Assembly (NCBI GenBank): GCA_002256485.1
Contig: NNSG01000012.1
Span: 1 to 64,000 of the forward strand
Reading direction: 5' to 3'
DNA: 64,000 nucleotides
Source of the DNA: Fidelibacterota bacterium 408169
GTDB lineage: Bacteria; Fidelibacterota; Marinisomatia; Marinisomatales; TCS55
Shown here: positions 7,378-18,642 of the stretch, in pieces
How positions within the stretch are numbered: the stretch's first letter is position 1
Layout of the letters: each line of letters starts with the position of its first letter
Position numbers and translations under genes: made by a program
Notes under the pieces: model-generated
Told to the model about the DNA's origin: nothing
What the model saw: the letters and a program-made list of their open reading frames with translations, nothing else
Databases searched by the model: none

Positions 7378-7442
7378 TATTCAGATTTCATTATGTCAAA
7401 ATTCCTGGAGGTGTTTTTAGCAATTTGTTTCTGACTCAACAT

Positions 7443-7484
7443 TGTAAAATTTACACTGTAAAGTATTATATGTAAAGTTTACTT
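7443..7484. promoter_or_regulatory. Three TGTAAA boxes in a 14-bp period, candidate ScfR operator
   Basis: TGTAAA starts at 7443, 7457 and 7471, exactly 14 bp apart. The outer two extend into palindromes: TGTAAA-A-TTTACA (7443-7455) and TGTAAA-G-TTTACT (7471-7483). The array lies between the regulator and aceB starts. RamB sites in Corynebacterium also contain AAAGTTTGCAAA-like sequence, so these bases are plausible operators. The regular spacing suggests cooperative binding of several dimers. Confidence 0.6.
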
Positions 7485-7545
7485 TTATTCTTTTAATGAT
7501 GAAGGTATTATTCATTAGAGTTTTTTATTCTCCAAGGAATTATTT

Positions 7546-9156
7546 ATGAGTTTATATACATCATCAACGACAGCTAAAAACCGTTCCCTTTTGCCGGAAG
7601 GTGTTTCTGTGCTGGGAAAAACAGAACCGGGATATGAACAAATTCTGTCCTTTGAAGCCCTGGTTTTTGTTGCGGGTCTCCAGCGGAATTTTAATCCTCG
7701 GCGCCTTGAGCTTTTGCAAAATCGTACAGAGCGCCAAAAGGAAATTGACGCCGGTGCTCTTCCGGACTTTTTACCGGAAACAGAGCATATTCGCTCCAGC
7801 GGTTGGACAGTAGCTTCTGTTCCCCAAGATCTCCAGGATCGCCGCGTAGAAATCACCGGACCTGTGGATCGCAAGATGATTATCAATGCGTTGAATTCCC
7901 CCGTAAAAGTATTCATGGCTGATTTTGAAGATTCCAACTCCCCCTCCTGGGATAATTCTATTCAGGGGCAGATAAACCTTCGTGACGCAGTTGATGGCAC
8001 TATTTCGTTTGTCCATCCGACTAATAAAAATGTATATAGTTTAAACGAAGAAACAGCCACGCTCATGGTTCGCCCCCGGGGATGGCATTTGCCTGATAAA
8101 CATATTCATGTGGACGGAAAACACGTTTCCGGCAGTCTTTTGGATTTTGGTTTATTCTTTTTCCATAATGCAAAGAAACTTCTCCAAAACGGAACGGGGC
8201 CCTATTTTTATCTTCCGAAACTGGAAAATCATCTGGAAGCCCGGCTATGGAATGATGTATTCAATCATGCTCAGGACGCATTGGATATTCCCCGGGGTAC
8301 GATAAAAGCGACAGTCCTTTTGGAAACAATTCTGGCTGCCTTTGAAATGGATGAAATTTTATACGAGCTCCGGGATCACTCCGCGGGCTTAAACTGCGGT
8401 CGCTGGGATTATATTTTCAGTTTTATCAAAAAATTTCGCAATCATAAAAACCATGTTCTCCCGGACAGAGCCGTCATTACTATGGATCGCCATTTTATGA
8501 AAAGCTATGTTGACCTCCTTGTAAAAACATGCCATAAACGCCAAGCCCATGCCATGGGTGGTATGGCGGCTCAAATCCCCATTAAAAATAATCCGGATGA
8601 AAACGAAGCTGCTCTAAACAAGGTCCGCCAGGATAAAGTCCGGGAAGCCCGCGCAGGCCACGACGGCACATGGATTGCCCACCCCGGATTGGCGGAGATA
8701 GCACTGGAAGCGTTTAATGATGTAATGCCCCACGCCAACCAACTGGACGTAAAACGGGAAAATGTTTCCGTAACGGCCGCTGACCTCTTAAAAGTTCCCA
8801 CTGGCGAAATTACACAGGAAGGTTTCCGACACAATATTCGCGTGGGTATACAATATCTCGCTGCATGGCTGGACAGTAACGGCTGCGTTCCTCTTTACCA
8901 CCTGATGGAAGATGCTGCCACGGCGGAAATTTGCCGCTCCCAACTTTGGCAATGGATAAAATTTGGTGCAAAATTGAATGAGGGCACCGTCATCACAGCA
9001 GATTTTTTTAAAGAAATAATGAAAGAAGAATTAAGCGAGTTGAAAAATGCAGATAGCGGAAAACTGGTGCTGGCATCTGATCTGTTTACAGATATGGTGT
9101 TGAAAGAAGATTTTGACGATTTTCTTACCTTACCTGCATATAATTTTTTGGACTAA
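7546..9156 (+). CDS. aceB: Malate synthase A
   Basis: 536 residues, the usual length of malate synthase A. It condenses glyoxylate with acetyl-CoA to give malate, the second step of the glyoxylate bypass, in the cytoplasm. The family signature DHSAGLNCGRWDYIFS is intact near residues 278-293. The acidic substrate-binding stretch VFMADFEDSNSPSWDN lies near 121-136. The ATG follows a spaced AAGGA. It is 25 bp upstream of aceA, so the two form an operon. The divergent regulator and the TGTAAA array suggest induction on acetate or fatty acids. Confidence 0.97.
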   Translation: MSLYTSSTTAKNRSLLPEGVSVLGKTEPGYEQILSFEALVFVAGLQRNFNPRRLELLQNRTERQKEIDAGALPDFLPETEHIRSSGWTVASVPQDLQDRRVEITGPVDRKMIINALNSPVKVFMADFEDSNSPSWDNSIQGQINLRDAVDGTISFVHPTNKNVYSLNEETATLMVRPRGWHLPDKHIHVDGKHVSGSLLDFGLFFFHNAKKLLQNGTGPYFYLPKLENHLEARLWNDVFNHAQDALDIPRGTIKATVLLETILAAFEMDEILYELRDHSAGLNCGRWDYIFSFIKKFRNHKNHVLPDRAVITMDRHFMKSYVDLLVKTCHKRQAHAMGGMAAQIPIKNNPDENEAALNKVRQDKVREARAGHDGTWIAHPGLAEIALEAFNDVMPHANQLDVKRENVSVTAADLLKVPTGEITQEGFRHNIRVGIQYLAAWLDSNGCVPLYHLMEDAATAEICRSQLWQWIKFGAKLNEGTVITADFFKEIMKEELSELKNADSGKLVLASDLFTDMVLKEDFDDFLTLPAYNFLD

Positions 9157-9181
9157 TACATAATCGAAAGGATCTATAAAC

Positions 9182-10546
9182 ATGGGCACTGTTGAAGAAA
9201 AAATAACTTCTCTATCTATTGAAGAAAGAGCCGTTGAGAGGGAAAAACACATTTTAAGTCATGCGGTGGATACTGACGATGTAAAACACCTTGAAAAACT
9301 TTGGGAAAATGATCCCAGATGGTCCGGAATTACCCGATCCTATTCAGCTGAGGAAATGCTCAGGCTTCGTGGAACATTAAAAGTGTGGCATACATTTGCC
9401 CAGGCTGGAGCCGAACGATTATGGCATCTTTTACAAACGGAAGACTACATTATTGCTTTAGGCGCAATGACCGGCAACCAAGCAGTGCAACAGGTTGAAG
9501 CTGGATTACAGGCTATTTATCTCAGCGGGTGGCAGGTGGCCGCAGATGCAAATCTCGCAGGAGAAATGTACCCGGATCAAAGTCTTTATCCCAGCAACAG
9601 TGTTCCTGCAGTCGTAAAAAAAATCAATAATGCCCTTCGTCGTGCAGACCAAATACAGGTTTTGGACAATCGTCAAGACGGGCCCTACTGGTTCGCCCCC
9701 ATCGTTGCCGATGCGGAAGCGGGGTTCGGAGGCCCTTTGAATGCGTTTGAGCTTATGAAGGGAATGATTGAAGCCGGAGCTGCAGGGGTCCATTTTGAAG
9801 ACCAGCTTGCATCTGCAAAAAAATGTGGACATATGGGCGGCAAGGTTCTAGTCCCGACCCAGGAGTTCATCACTAAGCTTATTTCCGCCAGACTGGCGGC
9901 TGATATTGCAGGTACTTCAACTATCCTTATTGCCCGGACAGATGCGGACGCCGCGAAACTCATTACCAGTGATATAGATGAAAGAGACCTTCCGTTTATT
10001 GTTGATGAAGACAGGAGCTCTGAAGGGTTTTATCGTATCAAAGGCGGAATCGAAATGGCCATTGCCCGGGGACTGGCCTATGCGCCCTACGCGGATATGA
10101 TCTGGTGTGAAACATCTCACCCGAATTTGGAAGAAGCAAAACAATTTGCCGAAGGAATTAAGAATGAATATCCAGACAAACTGTTGAGTTATAATTGTTC
10201 ACCCTCCTTTAATTGGAAACACCATTTGGATGATGCAACAATTGCAAAATTCCAGCGGGAGCTTGCTTCCATGGGTTACAAATTTCAGTTCGTAACCCTT
10301 GCGGGGTTTCATGCCTTAAACCTGGGTATGTTTGATCTTGCCAAAAGTTATAAACAGGATGGCATGCTGGCGTATTCTAAATTCCAAGAACTTGAATTTG
10401 AACACGAGAGGGCGAATGGCTATATGGCAACCACCCACCAGAAATTCGTGGGTACCGGTTATTTTGATCGTGTGGTGAATTGTGTGTCCGGAGGGGAAAG
10501 TTCCGTCCAGGCTCTTTCAGGCTCTACGGAAGAAGAACAATTTTAA
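9182..10546 (+). CDS. aceA: Isocitrate lyase
   Basis: 454 residues. It splits isocitrate into glyoxylate and succinate, the first step of the bypass. The catalytic motif KKCGHMGGK is present, with the nucleophilic cysteine at residue 215. Metal-binding and substrate motifs such as [10 protein letters not shown]-like residues and [10 protein letters not shown] are also visible. It lies directly behind aceB with its own AAAGGA site and ends shortly before the convergent nitroreductase gene. Length is close to the short bacterial form (about 430-450). Nothing is missing. Confidence 0.97.
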   Translation: MGTVEEKITSLSIEERAVEREKHILSHAVDTDDVKHLEKLWENDPRWSGITRSYSAEEMLRLRGTLKVWHTFAQAGAERLWHLLQTEDYIIALGAMTGNQAVQQVEAGLQAIYLSGWQVAADANLAGEMYPDQSLYPSNSVPAVVKKINNALRRADQIQVLDNRQDGPYWFAPIVADAEAGFGGPLNAFELMKGMIEAGAAGVHFEDQLASAKKCGHMGGKVLVPTQEFITKLISARLAADIAGTSTILIARTDADAAKLITSDIDERDLPFIVDEDRSSEGFYRIKGGIEMAIARGLAYAPYADMIWCETSHPNLEEAKQFAEGIKNEYPDKLLSYNCSPSFNWKHHLDDATIAKFQRELASMGYKFQFVTLAGFHALNLGMFDLAKSYKQDGMLAYSKFQELEFEHERANGYMATTHQKFVGTGYFDRVVNCVSGGESSVQALSGSTEEEQF

Positions 10547-10624
10547 GGAATTTGTTGCTCCCTTTCTGTCATATCCTGCAAAGGTTAATCCTTTGAAAGG
10601 TTGGCAATCATATACTTTTACGAA

Positions 10625-11278
10625 TCAACTAACCGTACACACTTCCCTAAACGGCTTCTTGTCAATCGCCGGCACGTATGCCTCATCAGCAGGATACCCC
10701 ACAGGAATTAACAAAAACGCCCTTTCATTTTTCGGACGTTTCAAAATTTTCTGTAAAAATTTCATGGGGCTTGGAGTGTGTGTTAATGAAGCCAGACCGG
10801 CGTTGTGTATTGCTGTTAATAAAAATCCCGCTGCAATACCGACGGATTCATTTACATAATAATTTTTCCGTGTCTCATCCCCGTGTGTATCAATCACCTC
10901 CTTAAAGATTACAATTAAATAGGGTGCTGTTTCCAAAAACGGTTTGCGCCAATCCGTCCCAAATTGATTCAAGTCCTCCAGCCATTCTTTTGTGGCACGG
11001 TGACTGTAAAATTCTTTTTCCTCTGTTTCCGCTGCGATTCGTATCTCTTTTTTTATGCTGGAATCTTTTACAATCACAAAATGCCAGGGTTGTTTATTGG
11101 CGCCTGATGGAGCGGATGCTGCTGTTTTGATACAATTATGTATAATCTCTTCCGAGACCGGACGTTGAGAAAAATCTCGTACGCTGCGCCGTGTTTTTAA
11201 TGCGTTTAGTAAATTTCCAGACCTGTTTAGCATTTCGATTTCAGGTATTTCATTAAATTCTAATTTTTGGAATGACAT
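10625..11278 (-). CDS. Nitroreductase-family flavoprotein, iodotyrosine-deiodinase-like
   Basis: 217 residues with the FMN-binding nitroreductase fold: RRSVRDFS and APSGANKQPWHF near the N-terminus bind FMN phosphate. The C-terminal pattern LTHTPSPM, then LKRPKNERAFLLIPVGYPADEA and VPAIDKKPF, is closer to the iodotyrosine deiodinase subgroup than to ordinary nitroreductases. Bacterial members remove halogen from halotyrosines in vitro, but their natural role is open. The Tyr/Glu/Lys lid region expected for substrate closure lies around 85-120 (FYSHRATKEWLEDL) but cannot be judged by eye. It is convergent with aceA and divergent from the hydrolase at 11333. Confidence 0.85.
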   Translation of the reverse strand: MSFQKLEFNEIPEIEMLNRSGNLLNALKTRRSVRDFSQRPVSEEIIHNCIKTAASAPSGANKQPWHFVIVKDSSIKKEIRIAAETEEKEFYSHRATKEWLEDLNQFGTDWRKPFLETAPYLIVIFKEVIDTHGDETRKNYYVNESVGIAAGFLLTAIHNAGLASLTHTPSPMKFLQKILKRPKNERAFLLIPVGYPADEAYVPAIDKKPFREVCTVS

Positions 11279-11332
11279 GGCGCACCTTTCTTCGTTAGTT
11301 TTATACTAGCAAATTTAATATAATTGACTTCC

Positions 11333-12694
11333 ATGCGCCTGTTTGAATCCATACTACTGTTAATCCTGATTGCGCTGATCTATCAGCTTGTTTTTTCAAA
11401 GCAAAAAACTGTACGCCCTATACATTTACTTTTGTTTGCACTTATTCTTGCAGTAGCACATTTGATGTTCGAGGGTTATCGCTGGCAAATGGTCCCGGCT
11501 TATTTAAGTTTTGGAATCGCATACCTCCGTGTAAAAACAGGTGGACTGAAATTCACACAACAATTTAATAAAATAACGTGGAGTTTGGGGACTGTGATTG
11601 CGGTAGGCTTGCCTTTCGCTGTTCCTATAATGACCCTTCCTGAACCAACAGGGCCTTTTCAAATTGGGACTTATATTTATCAATGGGCAGATACTTCACG
11701 GATGGAATGGTTTACGATCGAAGACGAAGATATAGACGATGTGCGTGAATTAGTTGTGCAGGTATGGTATCCCGCGGAAACGAAGACGGATAAGCCCATG
11801 CCATATCTGGATAATCTTAATCTCCGTATTGATGCTCTTGGGGGCGCTGGAGATTTTCCCGGGTTTTTAGCCAGCCATATTGATTTGGTAAAAACATATT
11901 CGTATTCAAATGCACCCGCAATTCCAGATAAGAAGTTTCCCCTATTAATACTGTCTCACGGCATTACCGGTTTTCGGCAAATCCACACAGCACTTATAGA
12001 AGAGCTGACGAGTAACGGCTATGTTGTGGTTGCTCCGGATCATACCTATGATTGCAACCTGACTGTTTTCCCTGACGGCCATACGGCCGATTATCGCTCT
12101 GATATTACCGGACACCCTGACAGTATTAATATTCGTCGGCAACAATTAAATACACGTACGGCAGATATCAAATTTATTCTAGACCAACTGTTGACTGCTG
12201 GCGAGTTCAGCAACATAATCAACTTTGAAAAAATAGGCGTATTAGGACATTCGTATGGCGGAGCTACGGCTATTCAAACGGCCTATGAAGATGATCGTTT
12301 TAAAGCTGTATTGACATTAGACAGCTGGATGAATCCTCTCCCGGAACATATTATTCAACAGGGGATAAATCAGCCGTTTCTGTACTTAGGCAGACCCAGT
12401 TGGGAAGATTCTGATTACCCCACAAGCCCTGATAAGCTAGAGCAATTTTTGGGAAAAGTAACAGGCGAAAAATTTCACTACATTTTACAGGGGGCCCGTC
12501 ATTTGGATTTTAGTGATGTGCCATTATTTTCTCCATTTTCAGATTTAATATTGGAAACTGGCAGCATAATGCCCGAAAAAGCTCTTTCACAAACAAATAC
12601 TGTTGTCTTGTCTTTTTTTGATCAATACCTAAAAAACAAAGTAAATCAAATTCCGGAAAATCTGTCCGGATATTCAGAACTATTAATGCAATAG
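11333..12694 (+). CDS. Alpha/beta hydrolase, platelet-activating-factor acetylhydrolase-like
   Basis: About 453 residues. Three hydrophobic segments span roughly residues 2-100. A hydrolase domain with the nucleophile elbow GHSYGG (about residue 303) follows, and a candidate catalytic His near ARHLDFSD. Strand-turn sequences LLILSHGITGFRQ and VVVAPDHTYD fit the PAF acetylhydrolase/dienelactone-type lipase group. It is probably anchored in the inner membrane and hydrolyses a short ester or phospholipid acyl group. I chose ATG 11333 over a TTG nine bases upstream; neither has a clear ribosome binding site. It is followed by the transporter pair after 16 bp. Confidence 0.8.
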   Translation: MRLFESILLLILIALIYQLVFSKQKTVRPIHLLLFALILAVAHLMFEGYRWQMVPAYLSFGIAYLRVKTGGLKFTQQFNKITWSLGTVIAVGLPFAVPIMTLPEPTGPFQIGTYIYQWADTSRMEWFTIEDEDIDDVRELVVQVWYPAETKTDKPMPYLDNLNLRIDALGGAGDFPGFLASHIDLVKTYSYSNAPAIPDKKFPLLILSHGITGFRQIHTALIEELTSNGYVVVAPDHTYDCNLTVFPDGHTADYRSDITGHPDSINIRRQQLNTRTADIKFILDQLLTAGEFSNIINFEKIGVLGHSYGGATAIQTAYEDDRFKAVLTLDSWMNPLPEHIIQQGINQPFLYLGRPSWEDSDYPTSPDKLEQFLGKVTGEKFHYILQGARHLDFSDVPLFSPFSDLILETGSIMPEKALSQTNTVVLSFFDQYLKNKVNQIPENLSGYSELLMQ

Positions 12695-12710
12695 AGCTAT
12701 ATTTTCGTTT

Positions 12711-12908
12711 ATGCCAAAAAAAGTGTATATCATATCACTGTTGTTTTGTGTGTTAACAACACCTTTTTTTGTTTCTTCTGAGCGTATTATAATGGGGTTT
12801 CCTGCTTGGGCATTTTATTCTCTGGTAATGATTATACTGTATTCTTTTATTATTGCAATCTTGCTGCATATCTACTGGCCAACCCAAAAAAAGCGTCATG
12901 ACTCCTGA
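12711..12908 (+). CDS. Small membrane protein partner of an SSF transporter (DUF3311-like)
   Basis: 65 residues with two membrane segments (about 5-22 and 32-54) separated by a Gly-Phe-Pro-Ala-Trp turn. This matches the small DUF3311-type proteins that regularly precede sodium:solute symporters, as YhdT precedes PanF. The stop codon overlaps the ATG of the next gene by 11 bp, so the two are translationally coupled. It may help assemble or regulate the transporter; its exact role is not known. Confidence 0.7.
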   Translation: MPKKVYIISLLFCVLTTPFFVSSERIIMGFPAWAFYSLVMIILYSFIIAILLHIYWPTQKKRHDS

Positions 12909-14349
12909 CCCTCTATTGGGTACAGGCGGGCTCATTTTCATGGGTCTGTACTTGTTTTCTTTAATTGGAATTGGCCTGGCTGGGCGATTAGCGCGTAAGG
13001 AAAATACATTATCTGATTTTTATCTTGCCGGCCGAGGCATGGGTGTTTTTGTTCTTTTTCTCACCCTCTATGCCACCCAATACAGCGGAAATACAATGAT
13101 TGGCTTTGCCGGAAAAGCTTATAGGGGCGGATTACAATCCTTGGTAATGGTCATATTCATGAGTTCAATTGTTGGAGCCTATCTCATATATGCACCAAAA
13201 TTGTTTAGGTTGTCAAAAAAGTACGGGTTTATTACTACGGGTGATTTCATTCACTATCAATTCAAGAATACAGCTCTGACGATTATTATCGTCTTACTAT
13301 CAATTGTTGCCCTTGGAAATTATATCCTTACAAATTTGAAAGCTATCGGATACATCGTTGTAGCTGCTACAGGCGGCGTGGTTGGTTTTGCCCAGGGGAT
13401 CATTGTATTATCGCTGATTATGGTTATTTATGAAACCTTGGGCGGTATGCGTAGCGTGGCTTGGACAGATGTAATTCAAGGTGTCCTTTTATTAATGGGT
13501 GTTATGTTGATTTTTATTGTGATTCAATTAGAATACGGTGGTATGTCAGAATCCGCTCATTTCATAAAAAACAATAATCCAGAATTCTTCATTCCTCCAA
13601 ATTGGGCAGAAAAAAGGCTATGGTTAAGTACCATCGGATTGGCGTTTTTTGGTATATCCGTTTATCCCCACGCCATTCAGCGTATCTATGCCGCTAAAGA
13701 CGAACACACATTAAAACGATCTTTGCAAATCATGGTTTTTATGCCCTTGGTCACCACAATGTTTATGATGGTTGTCGGTTGGGTCGGATTGGTTCAATTC
13801 CCTGATCTTGATCGCCAGGGCAGCGAACAAATCACAATCCTAATGCTGCAGGATATTGGTCACAGAATCCCCGCCATGTCCATCATGATTGTCCTTTTTC
13901 TTTCTGCTGCGGTTGCGGCGATTATGAGCACAGTTGATTCCGCTTTGCTTGCTATTTCGTCCATGGTTACAAAAGATTTATATGGACGATTGCAGCCGGG
14001 GAAAAGTCAGGGTGAACTAACAAAGCTTGGAAAATTATTTTCATGGCTCGTGATGGGCTTGGCTGTTTATTTGGCCATTGAACTGCCCCAGACAATCTGG
14101 CGCCTGATGGAAATAAAACTGGAATTGTTATGCCAAATTGCGCCGGCTATTTTTCTGGGGCTCCACATAAAGCATTTACGTGCAACATCCGTTCTTGCTG
14201 GTGTTATAACAGGGACGCTCATAGCTGTAATTATAACACTGTCGCCTTTTTTCCCTGCGAAGCCCTGGGGTATACATGCAGGAATTTGGGGATTGTTATT
14301 TAATGTTTCCGTATTAGCAATATTTCAGTTGGGTACACAAAAAAAATAG
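12898..14349 (+). CDS. Sodium:solute symporter (SSF family)
   Basis: About 483 residues with some 13 membrane segments. Typical SSF features are the early stretch SDFYLAGRGMG and the following TLYATQYSGNTMIGFAGKAYRGG, the GGMRSVAWTDVIQG motif near residue 190, and the Ser/Thr-rich helix AAIMSTVDSALLAISS near 355-370 that helps bind sodium. It imports an organic solute with sodium across the inner membrane. The substrate cannot be told from sequence. The start is set at 12898 because the longer frame would begin inside the small partner gene. It forms an operon with it, and possibly with the hydrolase upstream. Confidence 0.9.
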   Translation: MTPDPLLGTGGLIFMGLYLFSLIGIGLAGRLARKENTLSDFYLAGRGMGVFVLFLTLYATQYSGNTMIGFAGKAYRGGLQSLVMVIFMSSIVGAYLIYAPKLFRLSKKYGFITTGDFIHYQFKNTALTIIIVLLSIVALGNYILTNLKAIGYIVVAATGGVVGFAQGIIVLSLIMVIYETLGGMRSVAWTDVIQGVLLLMGVMLIFIVIQLEYGGMSESAHFIKNNNPEFFIPPNWAEKRLWLSTIGLAFFGISVYPHAIQRIYAAKDEHTLKRSLQIMVFMPLVTTMFMMVVGWVGLVQFPDLDRQGSEQITILMLQDIGHRIPAMSIMIVLFLSAAVAAIMSTVDSALLAISSMVTKDLYGRLQPGKSQGELTKLGKLFSWLVMGLAVYLAIELPQTIWRLMEIKLELLCQIAPAIFLGLHIKHLRATSVLAGVITGTLIAVIITLSPFFPAKPWGIHAGIWGLLFNVSVLAIFQLGTQKK

Positions 14350-14433
14350 AAATCGTATATATTCCTGCTTTTAATTAATCAGTTTTCGGCTGTAATCTCG
14401 TCTTTCAATTTTTATATATTTTCGTGACGTTAA

Positions 14434-15759
<1,326 letters not shown>

Positions 15760-15763
15760 TAGT

Positions 15764-16303
15764 ATGAATAGCGATTTACAGAAAATTCTTGTTGATGAAC
15801 AAACAATATTAAACCGTATTGATGAATTGGCTGGCCAAATCAATTCTGACTATGCTCATTTAGAGAGCATTGTGATTGTATCTATTTTAAAAGGTGCGTT
15901 TATGTTTACTTCAGATTTATTGAAGCGTATTAACGTCCCCCATGTTGTTGATTTTATGGCATTGAGTACTTATGGTGCAGAATCAAAGGTGAGCGGTGAA
16001 GTGCGTGTTATTATGGACCTCCGTCACCCCGTTCAAAATCAACATGTACTTATTGTAGAAGATATTTTAGATACAGGCCTTACGCTTCAATTTTTAGAAA
16101 GAATTCTTCAGACGCGAAATGTAGCGTCATTAAAAACATGTGTTCTTACTCAAAAAGAAGGCAAAGAAAACAATCTTATTAATATTGATTATTTAGGATT
16201 TACTATTCCAGATGTTTGGGTTGTGGGATATGGATTAGATTATGCTGATAAACACAGGACGTTACCTTACATAGCAGAATTAAAACCGGAAGTATATACT
16301 TGA
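15764..16303 (+). CDS. hpt: Hypoxanthine (guanine) phosphoribosyltransferase
   Basis: 179 residues, the usual size. It salvages hypoxanthine or guanine with PRPP to IMP or GMP. The PRPP loop VEDILDTGLT lies at 98-107, and the purine-binding segment near VWVVGYGLDYADKHRTLPYI at the C-terminus is intact. The ATG is 4 bp after purA, and purL begins 5 bp after its stop, so it is an integral part of the operon. The pairing of salvage and new synthesis in one transcript is common. Confidence 0.95.
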   Translation: MNSDLQKILVDEQTILNRIDELAGQINSDYAHLESIVIVSILKGAFMFTSDLLKRINVPHVVDFMALSTYGAESKVSGEVRVIMDLRHPVQNQHVLIVEDILDTGLTLQFLERILQTRNVASLKTCVLTQKEGKENNLINIDYLGFTIPDVWVVGYGLDYADKHRTLPYIAELKPEVYT

Positions 16304-16308
16304 CATAA

Positions 16309-18642
16309 ATGACATTCTCGCAAGAATTATTAGATTTTTCGGGATTGTCAAACAATGAAATTTCGCGCGCCCTCAAGAATTATAATATTCCTCTTACCGT
16401 AGACGAAGCTCTTAAAATCCAAAATGATATGTTGGGCCGGGCACCATCTCTGGCTGAACTTATTTTATTTTCTATCCAAGGATCAGAACACTGTAGCTAC
16501 AAAAGCAGTCGAAACCATTTAAAACAATTCACAACTGAAGGCCCAGATGTAGTTCTTGGCGCCAAAGAAGATGCTGGTGTGGTGGCGGTGACAACAGATA
16601 ATGATGGTCACCGCTGGTGCATTGTTATGAGTCACGAATCTCATAATCACCCATCTCAAATTGTGCCTTACGAAGGGGCAGCCACAGGTGTTGGTGGAAA
16701 TGTGCGAGATGTGCTATGCATGGGCGCAGAAGTGATTGCGGTCACCGATTCATTCCGATTCGGCGATATTAAAAACAATAAGACTAAATGGATCCATGAC
16801 GGCGTAGTGGCTGGTGTGGCGGGCTATGGGAACCCGCTGGGTATTCCCAATATCGGTGGTGACCTTTATTATCATGAAGGATATAACGAAAATTGTTTGG
16901 TCACACTGGTGACGCTCGGCATCGTTAGGGAAGACCATATTATTCATTCCTATGCGCCGGAAAATGCGGATGGATATGACTTAATTTTAATTGGGAAACC
17001 AACCGATAACAGCGGATTCGGCGGCGCCAGTTTTGCTTCCCTTGAACTGGAGGAAGAAAAGAAGGAACAGAACAAGGGAGCCGTCCAGGAACCTAATGCA
17101 TTTTTAGAACGACATTTACTTAAATCATCCTATGCCTTGTTTGACATTCTGAAAGACAAGAGGCTTATTGATAATATTGGTTTTAAAGATCTCGGGGCCG
17201 GGGGTGTGGCTTGTGCCAGCGTGGAATTGGCGGAAACGTCCGGCTATGGCGCAGAAGTTTGGATGGATAAAATTCACATCGGCATGGATAATCTGCATCC
17301 ATCAGTTTATCTCTGTAGCGAAACGCAGGAACGATTCATGTGGGTCTGCTCTCCTGAAATTACACCATTAATATTAGAGCATTATAATAAGGTCTATGAT
17401 CTTCCCGGCGTGAGTGAAGGCGCCCAAGCTTCAGTGGTGGGCAAGATTCGGAATGATGGCCAATATATCGTCCACAACGGCGATGAAGAAATTGTGAACG
17501 CCCCGGCGGCGGAAGTGACGGAAGGGTTTTTATACAACCGCCCCTATGAAGCGCGTGAAAATAATTTTACCGAGCCGGATATTCCTGAACCGTCCGATTA
17601 TAATGAAACATTGCTCAATATTTTATCCCATGAAAATATGGCCAGCCGCGAACCCATTTTTGAGCAATACGATAAACAAGTACAAGGACGAATTCATACG
17701 GAAACCGGATTGGCCGATTCTGGTGTCATGGCGCCTTTCAATTCTGAAAATTATCCGGAAGAAATTCGGAAGGTAGGCATTGCCCTGTCCACCGATCACA
17801 ACCCACGCTACGGGCTTATTGATCCATATTGGGGAGGCGTAAATGCGGTGGCAGAAGCCATGCGGAATATAGCCGCTGTGGGTGCCACACCACATGCATT
17901 ATCAGATTGCCTTTGTTTTGGAAATCCAGAGAAACCCCACCAAATGTGGGAATTTGTTGAAGGTGTACGCGGTGTGGCCGATGCCTGTCATGCCATTACA
18001 CTGAAGAATAATCTAGACCATGCCACGCCTATTATTGCGGGAAATGTCAGTTTTTATAATGAATCTAAAAATGGCGCTATTCCGCCCAGCCCCATCGTCA
18101 GTTGTTTGGGCCGGCTCAAAGATGTAAACAAAGCAGTCCCCGTGCATTTTCAAGCTTCCGATTCTATTCTGTTCATGGTTGGTGAGCGGAAAGATGAATT
18201 AGGTGGATCCGTCTATTATTCCCTTCATAATCAATTGGGCGCTAATGTTCCTAAACCTGATTTTGATGAAGTAAAAAACCAAATCTTTTCGCTCACCGAT
18301 TGTATTGATGATGAATTAGTGCTCTCCTGTCACGATATTGCAGATGGCGGCATTGCATCGGCCATTGCTGAAATGACTTTTGGGAATGACATTGGTTGTG
18401 ATGTGACAATAGAAAACGATCTTTCCACAGACAAAATTTTATTTTCCGAAACAGGCGGATTTGTATTGGAAGTGTCCCCGCAAAATCTTGAACGTGTTAA
18501 AGCGGCGTTTTCTAAATATGGGTTGGATGTGATTCAAATTGGGTCAACGGGCGGAGATAAAATTGAGTTAAATGGCGTGGTTAATATTTTGGTTAATGAA
18601 GCCAAAGATTCATGGCAAAACGGATTGAGAAATAAATTATGA
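16309..18642 (+). CDS. purL: FGAM synthase, large subunit
   Basis: 777 residues, the small-type PurL that works with separate PurQ and PurS rather than the 1300-residue single-chain form. It converts FGAR to FGAM with ATP and ammonia from PurQ. Visible motifs are SHESHNHPSQIVPYEGAAT (residues about 104-122), GGNVRDVLCMGA, and GGIASAIAEMTFG in the second half, with the AIR-synthase fold repeated twice. It overlaps purM by ATGA. No separate PurS gene lies nearby; a PurS-like domain seems to be fused to PurQ. Confidence 0.97.
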   Translation: MTFSQELLDFSGLSNNEISRALKNYNIPLTVDEALKIQNDMLGRAPSLAELILFSIQGSEHCSYKSSRNHLKQFTTEGPDVVLGAKEDAGVVAVTTDNDGHRWCIVMSHESHNHPSQIVPYEGAATGVGGNVRDVLCMGAEVIAVTDSFRFGDIKNNKTKWIHDGVVAGVAGYGNPLGIPNIGGDLYYHEGYNENCLVTLVTLGIVREDHIIHSYAPENADGYDLILIGKPTDNSGFGGASFASLELEEEKKEQNKGAVQEPNAFLERHLLKSSYALFDILKDKRLIDNIGFKDLGAGGVACASVELAETSGYGAEVWMDKIHIGMDNLHPSVYLCSETQERFMWVCSPEITPLILEHYNKVYDLPGVSEGAQASVVGKIRNDGQYIVHNGDEEIVNAPAAEVTEGFLYNRPYEARENNFTEPDIPEPSDYNETLLNILSHENMASREPIFEQYDKQVQGRIHTETGLADSGVMAPFNSENYPEEIRKVGIALSTDHNPRYGLIDPYWGGVNAVAEAMRNIAAVGATPHALSDCLCFGNPEKPHQMWEFVEGVRGVADACHAITLKNNLDHATPIIAGNVSFYNESKNGAIPPSPIVSCLGRLKDVNKAVPVHFQASDSILFMVGERKDELGGSVYYSLHNQLGANVPKPDFDEVKNQIFSLTDCIDDELVLSCHDIADGGIASAIAEMTFGNDIGCDVTIENDLSTDKILFSETGGFVLEVSPQNLERVKAAFSKYGLDVIQIGSTGGDKIELNGVVNILVNEAKDSWQNGLRNKL

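Noticed and set aside
7515-7937. 140-residue minus-strand ORF inside aceB
   Set aside because: Antisense to a clear malate synthase; composition is Ser/Arg-rich as expected for a shadow.
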